A stretch of 64,000 nucleotides of DNA from Sphingomonadales bacterium UBA656 (lineage in GTDB: Bacteria > Pseudomonadota > Alphaproteobacteria > Sphingomonadales > Sphingomonadaceae). How positions within the stretch are numbered: position 1 is the stretch's first letter; each line of letters starts with the position of its first letter. Below are positions 26,036 through 34,025 of this stretch, piece after piece. The notes beneath the pieces are model-generated. The model was not told the DNA's origin. It ran no database searches and was given only the letters and a program-made list of their open reading frames with translations. The stretch is taken from contig DBOC01000014.1 in assembly GCA_002299895.1 (NCBI GenBank), positions 186,001-250,000 on the forward strand, given 5' to 3'. Position numbers and translations under genes: made by a program.

Positions 26036-28129
26036 CTATTTTGCGGCGAGAGTGACGCCAATAGGTGGGGCCTTGTCCGGATCAGTTGCAATATAGGCTG
26101 GGTTAAAACGTTCCGCCCATGCTTCTGCCTCTTTCAACCATTCGATATGTACGTCTTCATAGGGCAAATTGTGCGTGCCCTTTGGCTGCTCGACATATCT
26201 AAAGTCGGTTCCTTCTTTCTTACCTGAACTTTTCAGCCGCGACACAAGTGTACGCGATTGTTCGATAGGAATTCGAGCGTCCCTCAATCCTGCAACAATC
26301 AAAATTGGAGACCAGGGGCCATCGGTATTGCGTGCAGAGGAAATGCCGATCAAGTCATCAGCCGTCGCTTGAAAATTCGCACCGAAGTCACCAAAGGCGC
26401 GTGTATCATAGGCTTTCATCATCGGAAAGTCGTACACACCGGCTCCCGCAATCGCGCATTTCCATTTATCCGGATCGCGCTGCGCACCACGAGCAGTAGC
26501 ATATCCACCATAAGACCAGCCCATGAGGCAGGCGCGCTTGGGATCAATCAACCCAGTTTGACCAAACCATGTCAGAACATCGTTCAAATCATCCTGCATC
26601 CGCAGGCCATAGCCATTGGGCTTATGGCCTTCCTTTACAAACTCCTTACCATAGCCGCCAGAGCCCCGATAATTGGGCTGAATTACAACATAGCCGAGCT
26701 CAGCCATTGCCTGATGCCACGGGAAGAAACCAAATTCCTCCTGATCGCGCACGCCATAAGGTCCACCATGCGGCATAACAATTACGGGGAGATTGCGACG
26801 GGTTGGCCGATTGCGGGGGTACGTAACAACGGCTTCTATTTCCATACCGTCGGACGCTTTGTATCGGACGGAGTTGGTTGGGTTCAGCTCAAAATCCTTA
26901 ATGACCGGATGCGCCCAACCCACAAGGTTCAAGTTGCCCGTTTCTGTATCAAAAAGATAATAGCCGCCCGGAGCGTTGACCTTGGCAATCCGCATGAGAA
27001 TTTTTGTATCGCCATCATTGGTCGATAGAATTTGCGCGTTACCACGCCCAAAATCCTCATCCATTAGCTTCTGAACCTCGGCAAGGCGGGGATCAAACCA
27101 GCGTGTCCGCTGTTTCGTGCTGGTGTAGGAGACCCCCGCTAATGCGTTGCCAGATTCATTGGCAATAACACCATCAATATCATAACCCTTAACCCCGAAT
27201 ACAGGCTCGCCAACGATTTGCATCGTCTTCAAATCTACTTTGTAAACTTTGCGGAACCCATCCTTGTTGCTGGTTGCATAAGCCATGTCCGGCTCATCCA
27301 GAAAGATATCAGGGACGATTTGCGTTCCTGTAAATGTGGCGTCTGCCTCATTGGAAATAGTTTTCATTATTCCGCTTGCGTCGGACCTATACATTAAGCG
27401 TTGTTTGCCGCTGTCACTATCGCTGCCTACGCCTGCACGAATTACGCCTTTACCGTCGACGAGCCAACTTCTCACTTCGACATTGGGACGCATTACCGTT
27501 TTAAATTTACCTGAACGAACATCAACTTCGATCACTTCAGGATTTCCGCTGTAGTTCATCTCTTTTAAAACATCGCGTGAGACAAGGATCGTTTCCTTTT
27601 CATCGTCGATGAACAAAATCCCGGCGCCACTACCACCAGCACCATCCCAGGCCAGTGGGCTTATTTTTTTGGATTCCAGATCATAGGTAACCAAACGCAA
27701 CACATCTGACCGGCGACCACCCAGAATTTCGCGCGATGCAACAGTAAAAACAATAGTCCGATTACCAACAAAGCGCCAGGAACCAATCGTACGGTCACCT
27801 GCCTCTCGAAACTCTTCTGCTTGCGCGAAAAATACAGGCGCTGATCCGGGTTTGGTCGCATCGATATAGCCAAGAAAATCAACGCCGTCTTTGGTCATCA
27901 TGACGGCAATTTTGGTTCCGTCAGGGGAAAGGCGAGGGGAACGCATGAAAGGGCGCTTCCCAAATACGGCGGTATCGACCCTTCCGCGTGGCGCGTTGAC
28001 CACAATCGTTGCGCTATCAGCCGCCTGCGCAGTCATATGCACAAAAGGTGCCTCACTTGCAGCCGCGGCAGTGGTAAAAGTGGATATTACCGCAGCGCCT
28101 AGAAACAAAACTGCTAATTTCGTTTTCAT
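26036..28129 (-). CDS. S9 family peptidase (prolyl-oligopeptidase / acylaminoacyl-peptidase type), exported
   Basis: A secreted serine peptidase of about 697 residues. After a signal peptide (MKTKLAVLFLGAAVI... to TAAAAS) comes a beta-propeller-like region, then an alpha/beta-hydrolase domain. The nucleophile is S539 in GWSYGGYA, the aspartate is in VAGLRDARIP and the histidine in KGTHNLPYED. HGGPYGVRDQ is the oxyanion strand. It probably trims peptides in the periplasm. Of two adjacent ATGs, the second (28129) has the better spacing from GGAGAG; the open frame also allows a GTG at 28141. The TonB-dependent receptor upstream on the same strand suggests joint peptide use, though a terminator separates them. 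Confidence 0.93.
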   Translation of the reverse strand: MKTKLAVLFLGAAVISTFTTAAAASEAPFVHMTAQAADSATIVVNAPRGRVDTAVFGKRPFMRSPRLSPDGTKIAVMMTKDGVDFLGYIDATKPGSAPVFFAQAEEFREAGDRTIGSWRFVGNRTIVFTVASREILGGRRSDVLRLVTYDLESKKISPLAWDGAGGSGAGILFIDDEKETILVSRDVLKEMNYSGNPEVIEVDVRSGKFKTVMRPNVEVRSWLVDGKGVIRAGVGSDSDSGKQRLMYRSDASGIMKTISNEADATFTGTQIVPDIFLDEPDMAYATSNKDGFRKVYKVDLKTMQIVGEPVFGVKGYDIDGVIANESGNALAGVSYTSTKQRTRWFDPRLAEVQKLMDEDFGRGNAQILSTNDGDTKILMRIAKVNAPGGYYLFDTETGNLNLVGWAHPVIKDFELNPTNSVRYKASDGMEIEAVVTYPRNRPTRRNLPVIVMPHGGPYGVRDQEEFGFFPWHQAMAELGYVVIQPNYRGSGGYGKEFVKEGHKPNGYGLRMQDDLNDVLTWFGQTGLIDPKRACLMGWSYGGYATARGAQRDPDKWKCAIAGAGVYDFPMMKAYDTRAFGDFGANFQATADDLIGISSARNTDGPWSPILIVAGLRDARIPIEQSRTLVSRLKSSGKKEGTDFRYVEQPKGTHNLPYEDVHIEWLKEAEAWAERFNPAYIATDPDKAPPIGVTLAAK

Positions 28130-28172
28130 CATACTCTCCACCTGTCCGTCATGATACCTTATGTTACATTAA

Positions 28173-28236
28173 GATATAGTTTTGATAGCGCCAGACGCAA
28201 GACAGTTGGCGCCTTCAATCATCGTGTGAACACGAT
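28173..28236 (-). promoter_or_regulatory. Candidate promoter and palindromic operator for the S9 peptidase gene
   Basis: On the minus strand TTGCGT (28200-28195) and TATATC (28178-28173) are 16 bases apart and could be -35 and -10 boxes, about 45 bases ahead of the peptidase start. Just upstream is the inverted repeat ATCGTGT-ga-ACACGAT (28221-28236), with seven-base perfect arms, the size of a typical repressor or activator site. Both are read by eye only. Confidence 0.35.
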
Positions 28237-28299
28237 TATTTTGCGGTAGTCAGGCGTAATTGCATAGAAGGCTGAAGATTTACTTGCGCCTTGACCAGA

Positions 28300-28329
28300 T
28301 AAAAAAAGGGCGCCCCGAAAGGCGCCCTT
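28300..28329 (-). terminator. Rho-independent terminator of the TonB-dependent receptor gene
   Basis: Read on the minus strand, the stem AAGGGCGCC, loop TTTCGG and stem GGCGCCCTT are followed by a run of T residues (28307-28301). It starts about 24 bases after the receptor stop codon. The GC-rich nine-pair stem and T-run are the classic form, so the receptor gene should be a separate transcription unit from the peptidase. Confidence 0.9.
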
Positions 28330-28352
28330 ATTATTGTTCAAGACACTAAGTC

Positions 28353-31300
28353 TCAGAAGTTTACGTTAATACCCAAGAAGAAGTTCCGACCGAAGCTGTC
28401 ATACGGATCGCCACCGGCAGTTCCGAGCAAGCCAAATGGTGGCTGCTTGTCCAACAGGTTGTTGACGCCAGCTGTGAGACGGAAGTCGTTGCCAATGTCA
28501 AAACCGACGCGGATGTCGTGATAGACAACAGCGGGGTAATAAATCTGCGGAAATTGGTCAGCATTCGCTGGCGCCAATTCCACAATGTTACCCAATACTG
28601 GGTCGCAGGTTGTACCCTCACGTCCAGTCTGGCCACGGAATGTACCAGTCAACGGACATTGGCCCATATAATTGTTCTGCGCTTCATAGGAACCAATTGT
28701 CATCTTACCGATGTAACGTGCTGCATACAGAACGTCGATATTTCCAAAATCATAAGCGAGCGAGAAGCTAGCAGCCCATTGTGGGTCGCCCAATTCGCTG
28801 AGCTGACGATTTGGGTTCGCCGGGTTGGTTGGATCGGTATAGTTATCCAAACGCAACGCCCTTGTCGCGATAAGACGTGATGTAAAACGATCGCCGTTTT
28901 CAAACGTCTTGCGGTAAGCGATGTCAAAATCGATACCCTTTGTGGTTTGCTTAGCGAAGTTGATACCACCCGAGATAACGGCAGGCTTTACAAACAGGCC
29001 GGTGGTAGCGTCGCGCTTAACAGTTGAGCAGAACGGATTGTTGATGCCGCTAGCGTTTGAATAGCACAGGCTGATGATCGACTGCGCCGACAACGACGCA
29101 ATCAGATCTTCAACTTCGATCTTGTAATAGTCGACCGTCAAGCTGAGGCCAGGAACGAAGCTGGGCTCGACTACAACGCCGAGAGTCAAGCTCTTACCTT
29201 TTTCCTCAATCAGTGTTGGGTTACCACCTGAAAGGAAACCAGTCGACGAAGTACGTGCCGTGCAGTTTACAAATGGCGCGCCCAAAGCAACCGGAAACGC
29301 GGTGGAGGCACATGCAGTAACCAATGCGGCATTAGCGGTCGTAGGAACACCTGCAGCAGCACAGTTAGCTGCCGTAATGCTTCCTGGCGATACAAGGTCA
29401 CATGGGTCAGAGATTTGTGCAAAGTTTTCAGACGCTGCGGAGAACAAATCTCCCTGCGTTGGCGCACGAACCGATGTTGCATACGCAGCGCGGAAGCGAA
29501 CGTCTTCAATCGGGGCGTAAATGCCCTGCACGTTGTAAGCATATACCGTACCGGTGCGCGTATTGTAATCCGAGACGCGACCCGCAAAGTTCAGCGACAA
29601 TTCCTTTGCGAAAGGTACATCCTTAAACAACGGAACCTGAACTTCGCCATAGGCCTCCCGTACCGCAAATACTGGTGGTCTGAAATCCTGCAAAGCGTTG
29701 AGGAATGTCGCACCGCTTGATGTCAATGCATCATAATCGACGCTGGCCTTTTCTTGACGATATTCAGCACCCAGTGCGAACGCAACTGGTCCGCCTGGCA
29801 GTTCAAATAGCTGCGACAAGTCACCGCCAACAAAGGCAGATGCAACAAACTGACTTGCAAATTCGTCAGTCCGGCCTTCGGTGTTGATGAAGTCCAAAGC
29901 GCGGGCGTCTGAACGACCCTGACCAAATACGTTCACAGGAACACAAGCCGTGTTCACGTTCGAAACAGCGTTCACGGCGCAAATAACGCGCTGGCCAGCA
30001 GCATTTGTTACAAAGTTTGTGCCCGTGAAGGTAGATGGTGCAACAACGGCATCAACAGCAAGGTTGAAGCCGTCATAAGCCGTTCCCGCTTGATTGAAGA
30101 TGACCAAGTTGTTGGTGTTGAAGCCTACCGCTTCAAAACGGCCATAGTTGACGGCGAGTTCGTAGTTCCAATCTTCGTTGAACGTACCTTCTACGCCACC
30201 GACCGCACGATATGTTTCACGCGTGCCTTCAAAACGACGACCACCAAAGTCAATGTTGAACCGAGCAAGTGGGAAAGTGCCCGTTGCCAAGTTCGTGCAG
30301 AGGCCATTTTGTTGAAGAACGGAAATATTCTGCGCGCTCAAAAAGCCGTTGCTGCACTTGAATGCAGGTCCACCTAGCGTGCTAGGAACGCTGGTGAAGA
30401 AGCTTGGCTGGCCTTCGCCAGATACTTCAGTCCGTACATATTTAGCTTCAATGAAAGGCTTGAACGCATCTGACACGTCATAATGCGCCATAAAGTTTGC
30501 AGCATAACGGTCTACGGCAGCCAAAAGGCTGCCGGTGTTACGGAGCGTGGAGCCAAAACCACCTTGCGTGTTACCGGAACCAACGCTTGCATAGTTGATT
30601 GTAGGCGTATCAATGAAAAGATTGCCAAGGTCGTCAAAACGAAGGAAGCGTCCACCGCTCAATCCGCCAACGGTCCCTGCATCCGAAATCGTACCGTTGC
30701 GAATACCGCAAACAAAAGTGTTATCTGGGATACCGTCCGTTGCACTAAATCCTACTTCACCGCCTGCAGCACCTTGCAAATCCGTCGTTTGGAATTGGCA
30801 ACGGCCGCTTGCAGCGCCGGTCAATTTGTCGCGCTGATACATGAGAAGGGGTTCTTGACGGGTATATTCAAGCGAAGCAGCCACGTTACCACGGCCATCT
30901 GCAAAATTCTGCCCGGCGATACCGCTCACAAAATAGGTGCCACGATCACCGCGCGAAGAAATGCCGCCCTGCGAGCGAAGTGTGATACCGTCAAAATCCT
31001 TTTTCAAGATGAAGTTAACAACACCAGCAACGGCGTCCGAACCGTAAATTGCGGAGTTGCCGCCGGTCACGATGTCTACACGCTGCACAAGGTCAGTAGG
31101 AATGGTGTTAACGTCGAAACCGTTATCGCCTGGCGTTGATGTAACGTGGCGACGGCCGTTTACGAGAACCAGCGTGCGGTCTGTACCCAAGCCACGAAGA
31201 TCGAGAAGGCTCAAACCTGCAGTACCGATGAAGCGGCTCGAGTTACCCGAGCTGAACGTCGAACGAAGCGAAGGAAGATCGTTCAATGCGTCGCCAAGCG

Positions 31301-31565
31301 ACAACTCGCCGGTGCCAGTCAGATCTTCAATGGTGACCGATGTCAAAGGAACCGCCGACTGCAATGTTGGACGGGCAATACGCGAACCGGTAACGAGAAT
31401 AGGCTGCGTTGTGCCTTCCTCTAAGGCTTCTTCCGACTCAGTGGCGACTTCCTCGTCAGCCTTTGCTGGTTCATTTGCGGGCGCACTCTGCGCAAAAGAA
31501 GGCATCGCTGCAAACAAAGCGAAACTTAATGCAGACCCTGCAATCAACAAACGTGTTTTCTTCAT
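28353..31565 (-). CDS. TonB-dependent receptor
   Basis: Outer-membrane beta-barrel receptor of 1070 residues. A signal peptide (KKTRLLIAGSALSFALFAA... to SFAQ) is followed by an acidic Ala/Glu linker, a TonB-box-like ILVTGSRI, and a plug domain with LSLGDALNDLPSLR, LRGLGTDRTLVLVNGRRHV and NTIPTDLVQRVDIVTGGNSAIYGSDAVAGVVNFIL. The barrel ends FGRNFFLGINVNF with the terminal aromatic needed for barrel assembly. Several Cys pairs occur in long extracellular loops. The type is that of sphingomonad receptors for oligopeptides or complex organics rather than siderophores, but the ligand is unknown. GGGGAG lies six bases before the ATG. It is divergent from phaR. Confidence 0.95.
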   Translation of the reverse strand: MKKTRLLIAGSALSFALFAAMPSFAQSAPANEPAKADEEVATESEEALEEGTTQPILVTGSRIARPTLQSAVPLTSVTIEDLTGTGELSLGDALNDLPSLRSTFSSGNSSRFIGTAGLSLLDLRGLGTDRTLVLVNGRRHVTSTPGDNGFDVNTIPTDLVQRVDIVTGGNSAIYGSDAVAGVVNFILKKDFDGITLRSQGGISSRGDRGTYFVSGIAGQNFADGRGNVAASLEYTRQEPLLMYQRDKLTGAASGRCQFQTTDLQGAAGGEVGFSATDGIPDNTFVCGIRNGTISDAGTVGGLSGGRFLRFDDLGNLFIDTPTINYASVGSGNTQGGFGSTLRNTGSLLAAVDRYAANFMAHYDVSDAFKPFIEAKYVRTEVSGEGQPSFFTSVPSTLGGPAFKCSNGFLSAQNISVLQQNGLCTNLATGTFPLARFNIDFGGRRFEGTRETYRAVGGVEGTFNEDWNYELAVNYGRFEAVGFNTNNLVIFNQAGTAYDGFNLAVDAVVAPSTFTGTNFVTNAAGQRVICAVNAVSNVNTACVPVNVFGQGRSDARALDFINTEGRTDEFASQFVASAFVGGDLSQLFELPGGPVAFALGAEYRQEKASVDYDALTSSGATFLNALQDFRPPVFAVREAYGEVQVPLFKDVPFAKELSLNFAGRVSDYNTRTGTVYAYNVQGIYAPIEDVRFRAAYATSVRAPTQGDLFSAASENFAQISDPCDLVSPGSITAANCAAAGVPTTANAALVTACASTAFPVALGAPFVNCTARTSSTGFLSGGNPTLIEEKGKSLTLGVVVEPSFVPGLSLTVDYYKIEVEDLIASLSAQSIISLCYSNASGINNPFCSTVKRDATTGLFVKPAVISGGINFAKQTTKGIDFDIAYRKTFENGDRFTSRLIATRALRLDNYTDPTNPANPNRQLSELGDPQWAASFSLAYDFGNIDVLYAARYIGKMTIGSYEAQNNYMGQCPLTGTFRGQTGREGTTCDPVLGNIVELAPANADQFPQIYYPAVVYHDIRVGFDIGNDFRLTAGVNNLLDKQPPFGLLGTAGGDPYDSFGRNFFLGINVNF

Positions 31566-31899
31566 AAAAAGCTCCCCGGCTAATTTTAGCCCATTTCATA
31601 CGGCCGAACATTCGCTTTGGAAAACGAACGTAATTTCGTGAATTGTCCTGTAAACTAAGGTAAATCAAAAGTGCAACTGTTGCGGTCACATAATTCTAAA
31701 TTATTGTAAAATGTTGCGGCTTTGTCACAGTGTTAATGTAGCATTCATCGACGCTCTCATGATTGGTTGCCGTTCAACGTGTGCTGCGCGGCCAGTTACA
31801 TGCGCAAATCACAACCGTAACAGACGAAACAATTCACCAATGTTGCAGTGCACTATGACATAGTGCTAACGGGGCCCATCTTTCCCGGAAGGACCAAAT
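31566..31899. other. 334-base divergent intergenic region between the receptor gene and phaR
   Basis: No gene is seen here. The half near the receptor is AT-rich, including an ATAATT-cta-AATTAT inverted repeat (31690-31704) and several TTG-containing stretches. No convincing -35/-10 pair for the receptor was found, so its promoter is unplaced and its leader may be long. The half near phaR carries a promoter-operator described separately. Confidence 0.6.
31843..31870 (+). promoter_or_regulatory. Candidate phaR promoter with a palindrome in the spacer
   Basis: TTGCAG (31843-31848) and GCTAAC (31865-31870), 16 bases apart, resemble alphaproteobacterial -35 and -10 boxes (the -10 recalls the GCTAnA form). 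Between them, touching both, is the perfect palindrome GCACTATG-a-CATAGTGC (31850-31866). PhaR proteins are known to repress their own genes, so this fits an autoregulatory operator. The predicted transcript would start about 25 bases before the phaR ATG. Confidence 0.45.
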
Positions 31900-32466
31900 A
31901 TGGCACGCACAGCCAATAAAAATGGTGACGGCCCGATCATCATTAAAAAATATGCCAACCGCAGGCTGTATAACACGCAGTCGTCGAAATATATTACGCT
32001 CGATTTCCTTGCTGAACTAACACGCAAGGACATTGATTTTAAGGTACTCGACGCCAAAACCAACGAGGATATCACCCATGGTGTCCTGACGCAGATCATT
32101 ATGGATGAGGAAAATAGCGGGCAGCAAATGTTGCCGGTTGGCTTTCTGAAGCAGTTGATCGCAATGTATGGCGATTCCATGCAAGGCATGGTGCCGCAGT
32201 TTTTGGAAACGTCGATGGACAATTTCCGCAAGAACCAACGGCAAGTTCAAGAAGTGATTGAGACCGCAATCACCTCTGGTCCTTTTGGCCATTTGGCAAA
32301 GCAGAATATCGAATTCATGCGCTCTGCGCGGGAAGCCTTAATGCCAAATTTGGGCAACCTTACCGGAAAAAAACCGGAACGGGACGAAACCGTGGCTGAG
32401 CTCAAACAACAAATCGCGGCGCTGCAAGCTCAAATTGACAAAATGGCTGCCGACCGCGCCTCATAA
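31900..32466 (+). CDS. phaR: Polyhydroxyalkanoate synthesis repressor PhaR
   Basis: DNA-binding regulator of polyhydroxyalkanoate granules; known relatives repress phasin genes and themselves and are released by binding nascent polymer. The 188-residue protein begins, after a short basic tail, with IIIKKYANRRLYNTQSSKYI, the signature of the PHB accumulation regulator DNA-binding domain, followed by VLDAKTNEDITHGVLTQII and a second PHB-type domain. A C-terminal coiled coil (ELKQQIAALQAQIDKMA) would allow oligomers. No phaC or phasin gene lies in the window. GGAAGGA precedes the ATG. Confidence 0.95.
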   Translation: MARTANKNGDGPIIIKKYANRRLYNTQSSKYITLDFLAELTRKDIDFKVLDAKTNEDITHGVLTQIIMDEENSGQQMLPVGFLKQLIAMYGDSMQGMVPQFLETSMDNFRKNQRQVQEVIETAITSGPFGHLAKQNIEFMRSAREALMPNLGNLTGKKPERDETVAELKQQIAALQAQIDKMAADRAS

Positions 32467-32492
32467 ATTTCTCATAGAACACAGGTAAGATT

Positions 32493-34022
32493 TTGATAAA
32501 ACATGCTTTAAGCGTCACCCGTGCGCAAAATTTCGCTGGCTGGTATCAGGAAGTCATTTCGGAGGCCGATTTGGCCGAAGAATCCGGTGTGCGTGGATGC
32601 ATGGTCATCCGGCCATGGGGCTATGGCATGTGGGAACGCATTCAAAAGCTTATGGATGCAGAGATTAAAGCCGCTGGCGTTGAGAACTGCTATTTTCCTT
32701 TGTTCATCCCGTTATCCTTCTTTGAAAAAGAGGCCGACCATGTCGAAGGCTTTGCCAAAGAGATGGCGGTTGTTACGCATCACCGCCTTGTCAGTGATGG
32801 CAATGGCAAGCTGATCCCCGATCCCGGCTCGAAATTAGAAGAACCGCTCGTTGTACGTCCAACCTCCGAAACGGTAATCGGCGCCGCGATGAGCCGCTGG
32901 GTGCAAAGCTGGCGCGATTTGCCTTTGATGGTCAACCAATGGGCGAATGTTGTGCGTTGGGAAATGCGCACACGGATGTTCCTACGCACGAGCGAATTTT
33001 TGTGGCAAGAAGGGCATACCGCCCATGCCGACCGCGCAGATGCGATGCAGGAAACGATGCGCGCGCTGGAAATGTACCGAGCCTTTGCAGAAGGTGCACT
33101 GGCTATGCCCGTTGTGGCAGGTGAGAAGCCGGAGAATGAACGCTTTCCAGGCGCCGTGGCTACGTATAGCATCGAGGCGATGATGCAGGACGGTAAAGCG
33201 CTACAGGCTGGAACGTCGCATTATCTGGGCACGGGCTTTGCCGAAGCGTCGGGCATTAAATATCAGGATAAAGAAGGCAATCAGCAGTTCGCGCATACGA
33301 CCAGCTGGGGCGTATCCACCCGCATGATTGGCGGCGTGATCATGACGCATGGCGATGATGATGGCCTGCGTTGCCCGCCGCAAATTGCGCCGCATCAAAT
33401 CGTCATCATTCCGATGTTGCGGGATAATGACGAGGACGAGGCCGTTCTCGCTTATTGCCGCAGCTTGCGCTCGGAATTGCTGGCGCTCAGCGCCTTTGGC
33501 GAACCTTTGCGCGTATTGCTGGATACGAAAGCGACAAAGGCATCAAACAAGCGCTGGGCCTGGGTCAAAAAAGGTGCGCCGATTATCGTTGAAGTGGGCC
33601 CCCGCGACATGGGCGAAGGCAAGGCAGCGGTCATTCGCCGTGATAGCCTGTATAAAGACGACGGAAAGCTTGCGACCGCATTCACGCCGCGCACCGAATT
33701 TGTGGCGTCCGCGCCCGCTTTGTTGGAGGACATCCAAAGGAGCCTATATGCCGAAGCAAAAGGCCGACTAGAAGCCAATATCCGACGCGACGTCACCGAC
33801 CTCGCGCAACATTTCGCTGGCGACGAAGCAGGCTTTGCAGGCTGGGTCGAAGTGCAATGGTCGCGACCAAGCGGCACGGAACTTGACGCTATTGTGGCCC
33901 AGCTCAAGGCGTTAAAGATCACGATGCGCAATAGCCCAATCGATGCCGCACCCGCCGACGGCCCTTGTTTCTTTACAGGCGCACCCGCCGTGGAGCGAAT
34001 ACTGATTGGGCGGACATATTAG
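32493..34022 (+). CDS. proS: Proline--tRNA ligase (type 3, archaeal/eukaryal-like)
   Basis: Charges tRNA-Pro. At 509 residues and without the editing (INS) domain between motifs 2 and 3, this is the ProS type 3 architecture rather than the E. coli type. Class II motif 1 region (GVRGCMVIRPWGYGMWERIQ), RPTSETVIGAAMSRW, motif 2 (RTSEFLWQEGHTAH) and a C-terminal Zn-like domain ending in an aromatic (LIGRTY) are visible. The TTG start follows AGGTAAG; no in-frame ATG precedes the conserved N-terminus (the ATG at 32503 is in another frame). rnr follows after 3 bases. Confidence 0.95.
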   Translation: MIKHALSVTRAQNFAGWYQEVISEADLAEESGVRGCMVIRPWGYGMWERIQKLMDAEIKAAGVENCYFPLFIPLSFFEKEADHVEGFAKEMAVVTHHRLVSDGNGKLIPDPGSKLEEPLVVRPTSETVIGAAMSRWVQSWRDLPLMVNQWANVVRWEMRTRMFLRTSEFLWQEGHTAHADRADAMQETMRALEMYRAFAEGALAMPVVAGEKPENERFPGAVATYSIEAMMQDGKALQAGTSHYLGTGFAEASGIKYQDKEGNQQFAHTTSWGVSTRMIGGVIMTHGDDDGLRCPPQIAPHQIVIIPMLRDNDEDEAVLAYCRSLRSELLALSAFGEPLRVLLDTKATKASNKRWAWVKKGAPIIVEVGPRDMGEGKAAVIRRDSLYKDDGKLATAFTPRTEFVASAPALLEDIQRSLYAEAKGRLEANIRRDVTDLAQHFAGDEAGFAGWVEVQWSRPSGTELDAIVAQLKALKITMRNSPIDAAPADGPCFFTGAPAVERILIGRTY

Positions 34023-34025
34023 AAT

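Noticed and set aside
30483..31139. Open frame of 218 codons on the plus strand inside the TonB-dependent receptor gene
   Set aside because: Antisense to the conserved plug and barrel; its composition is that of a mirrored coding sequence.
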